NCBI GenBank assembly: GCA_023614405.1 | Contig: CM042685.1 | Coordinates: forward strand, 83,814,684 to 83,878,683 | DNA length: 64,000 bases | Source: Avena insularis | Lineage: Eukaryota > Streptophyta > Magnoliopsida > Poales > Poaceae | Direction of reading: 5' to 3' | Shown here: positions 63,735 through 64,000 of the stretch, piece by piece | Position numbering within the stretch: the first letter of the stretch is position 1 | How the letters are laid out: the number at the start of each line of letters is the position of its first letter | Made by a program: the position numbers and the translations under genes | The notes under the pieces: generated by a model | Seen by the model: the letters and a program-made list of their open reading frames with translations, nothing else | Told to the model about the DNA's origin: nothing | Database searches by the model: none

Positions 63735-63901
63735 GGCATTTGTAAATTTGAGTGAACAGCAATACTTTATACACAAATATGTACATGTTTCACTTTACAA
63801 AAATCCAGAAAGTGTTTGAATTCAAACTCTTTTAAAGTCATTTGAAAAGGATTCCTAGAAAATAAAACAGAAAAAGAAAAAGAGAAAAGAAATCAGAAAG
63901 G
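63735..63901 (+). repeat. Fragment matching the LTR of element F, probably its 3' LTR
   Basis: It matches 40921-41087 at about 95 percent by eye, in the same orientation as F. At the left junction GGCAT is common to the G RT text and the F LTR. At the right it stops at CAGAAAGG, where the F LTR continues CCAGCC but this copy continues CTATAC. It fits a remnant of the 3' LTR of F after a large deletion, though another F-family copy is possible. Confidence 0.75.
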
Positions 63902-64000
63902 GCTATACTCTTGTTGCAATTGAATTGACGAGGCAAGGTTTCAGATACATGCTCGACTGATATTCCGGCTGTACTGGTCATGGTTATGTCTTTCTTGGCA
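63902..64000. other. Unassigned right end of window
   Basis: Ninety-nine bases with no match to any other part of the window and no open frame or motif I recognise. It begins where the F LTR match stops, so it is either a further insertion or a deletion junction. Confidence 0.5.

Noticed and set aside
1..64000. CRISPR arrays, rRNA genes, bacterial operons
   Set aside because: None present. The sequence is plant nuclear repeat DNA; direct repeats seen are LTRs, a 41-bp tandem repeat and a GT run.
1..64000. Host protein-coding genes
   Set aside because: Every frame with recognisable domains is gag, protease, RT, RNase H, integrase or an element-specific extra ORF. The unassigned 950-bp island shows no coding resemblance.

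Overview
This window is repeat-rich intergenic DNA from a large plant genome, almost certainly a pooid grass and most likely Triticeae (wheat, barley, rye or a relative). The strongest evidence is a Ty1/copia 3' LTR at 4923-6809 with the start, length and TATA region of the BARE-1/Angela/WIS family. I find no host protein-coding gene. Nearly every base belongs to nested LTR retrotransposons, most of them broken.

Left block, 1-23368, all + strand. A BARE-type copia element (1-6809) sits in the 5' LTR of a long-LTR, apparently non-coding gypsy element called A here (6810-17512; 4.4 kb LTR, 3.06 kb interior, LARD-like). A sits in the pol gene of a Tekay-type chromovirus, B (17513-23368). A 950-bp unassigned island containing a 41-bp tandem repeat follows.

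Middle block. A Tat/Retand-type gypsy element, C (24317-29924), carries an extra RNase H and is interrupted by an Athila-type non-autonomous element, D (29925-36497). The 3' LTR of D is cut off where a minus-strand gypsy element, E, begins (36498-39620). E lies in the reverse transcriptase of another minus-strand gypsy, H (39621-40617). That same RT also contains a short insertion of plastid-type tRNA-Phe DNA.

Right block. A Tekay-type element, F (+, from 40618), inserted in H. It has a 3.1-kb LTR, two extra ORFs before gag, and a gag-pol frame broken only by nonsense codons. F is interrupted at 49550 by a related minus-strand element, G. G is arranged LTR-interior-LTR-partial interior (49551-63734), which suggests a tandem dimer that lost one end. 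A 167-bp piece matching the F LTR follows at 63735-63901, then 99 unassigned bases.

The most interesting theme is in E, F and G. They carry extra ORFs between the primer-binding site and gag that seem to share one small domain (Trp-x-Val strand, second strand, then a helix ending near Leu-x-Gly-Arg). All six start codons of extra ORFs or gag in these elements lie directly after AG, most with branch-point-like sequence upstream. Canonical splice donors lie in the LTRs or leader. This suggests these elements make separate spliced mRNAs for each ORF. That is inference from sequence and needs RNA evidence.
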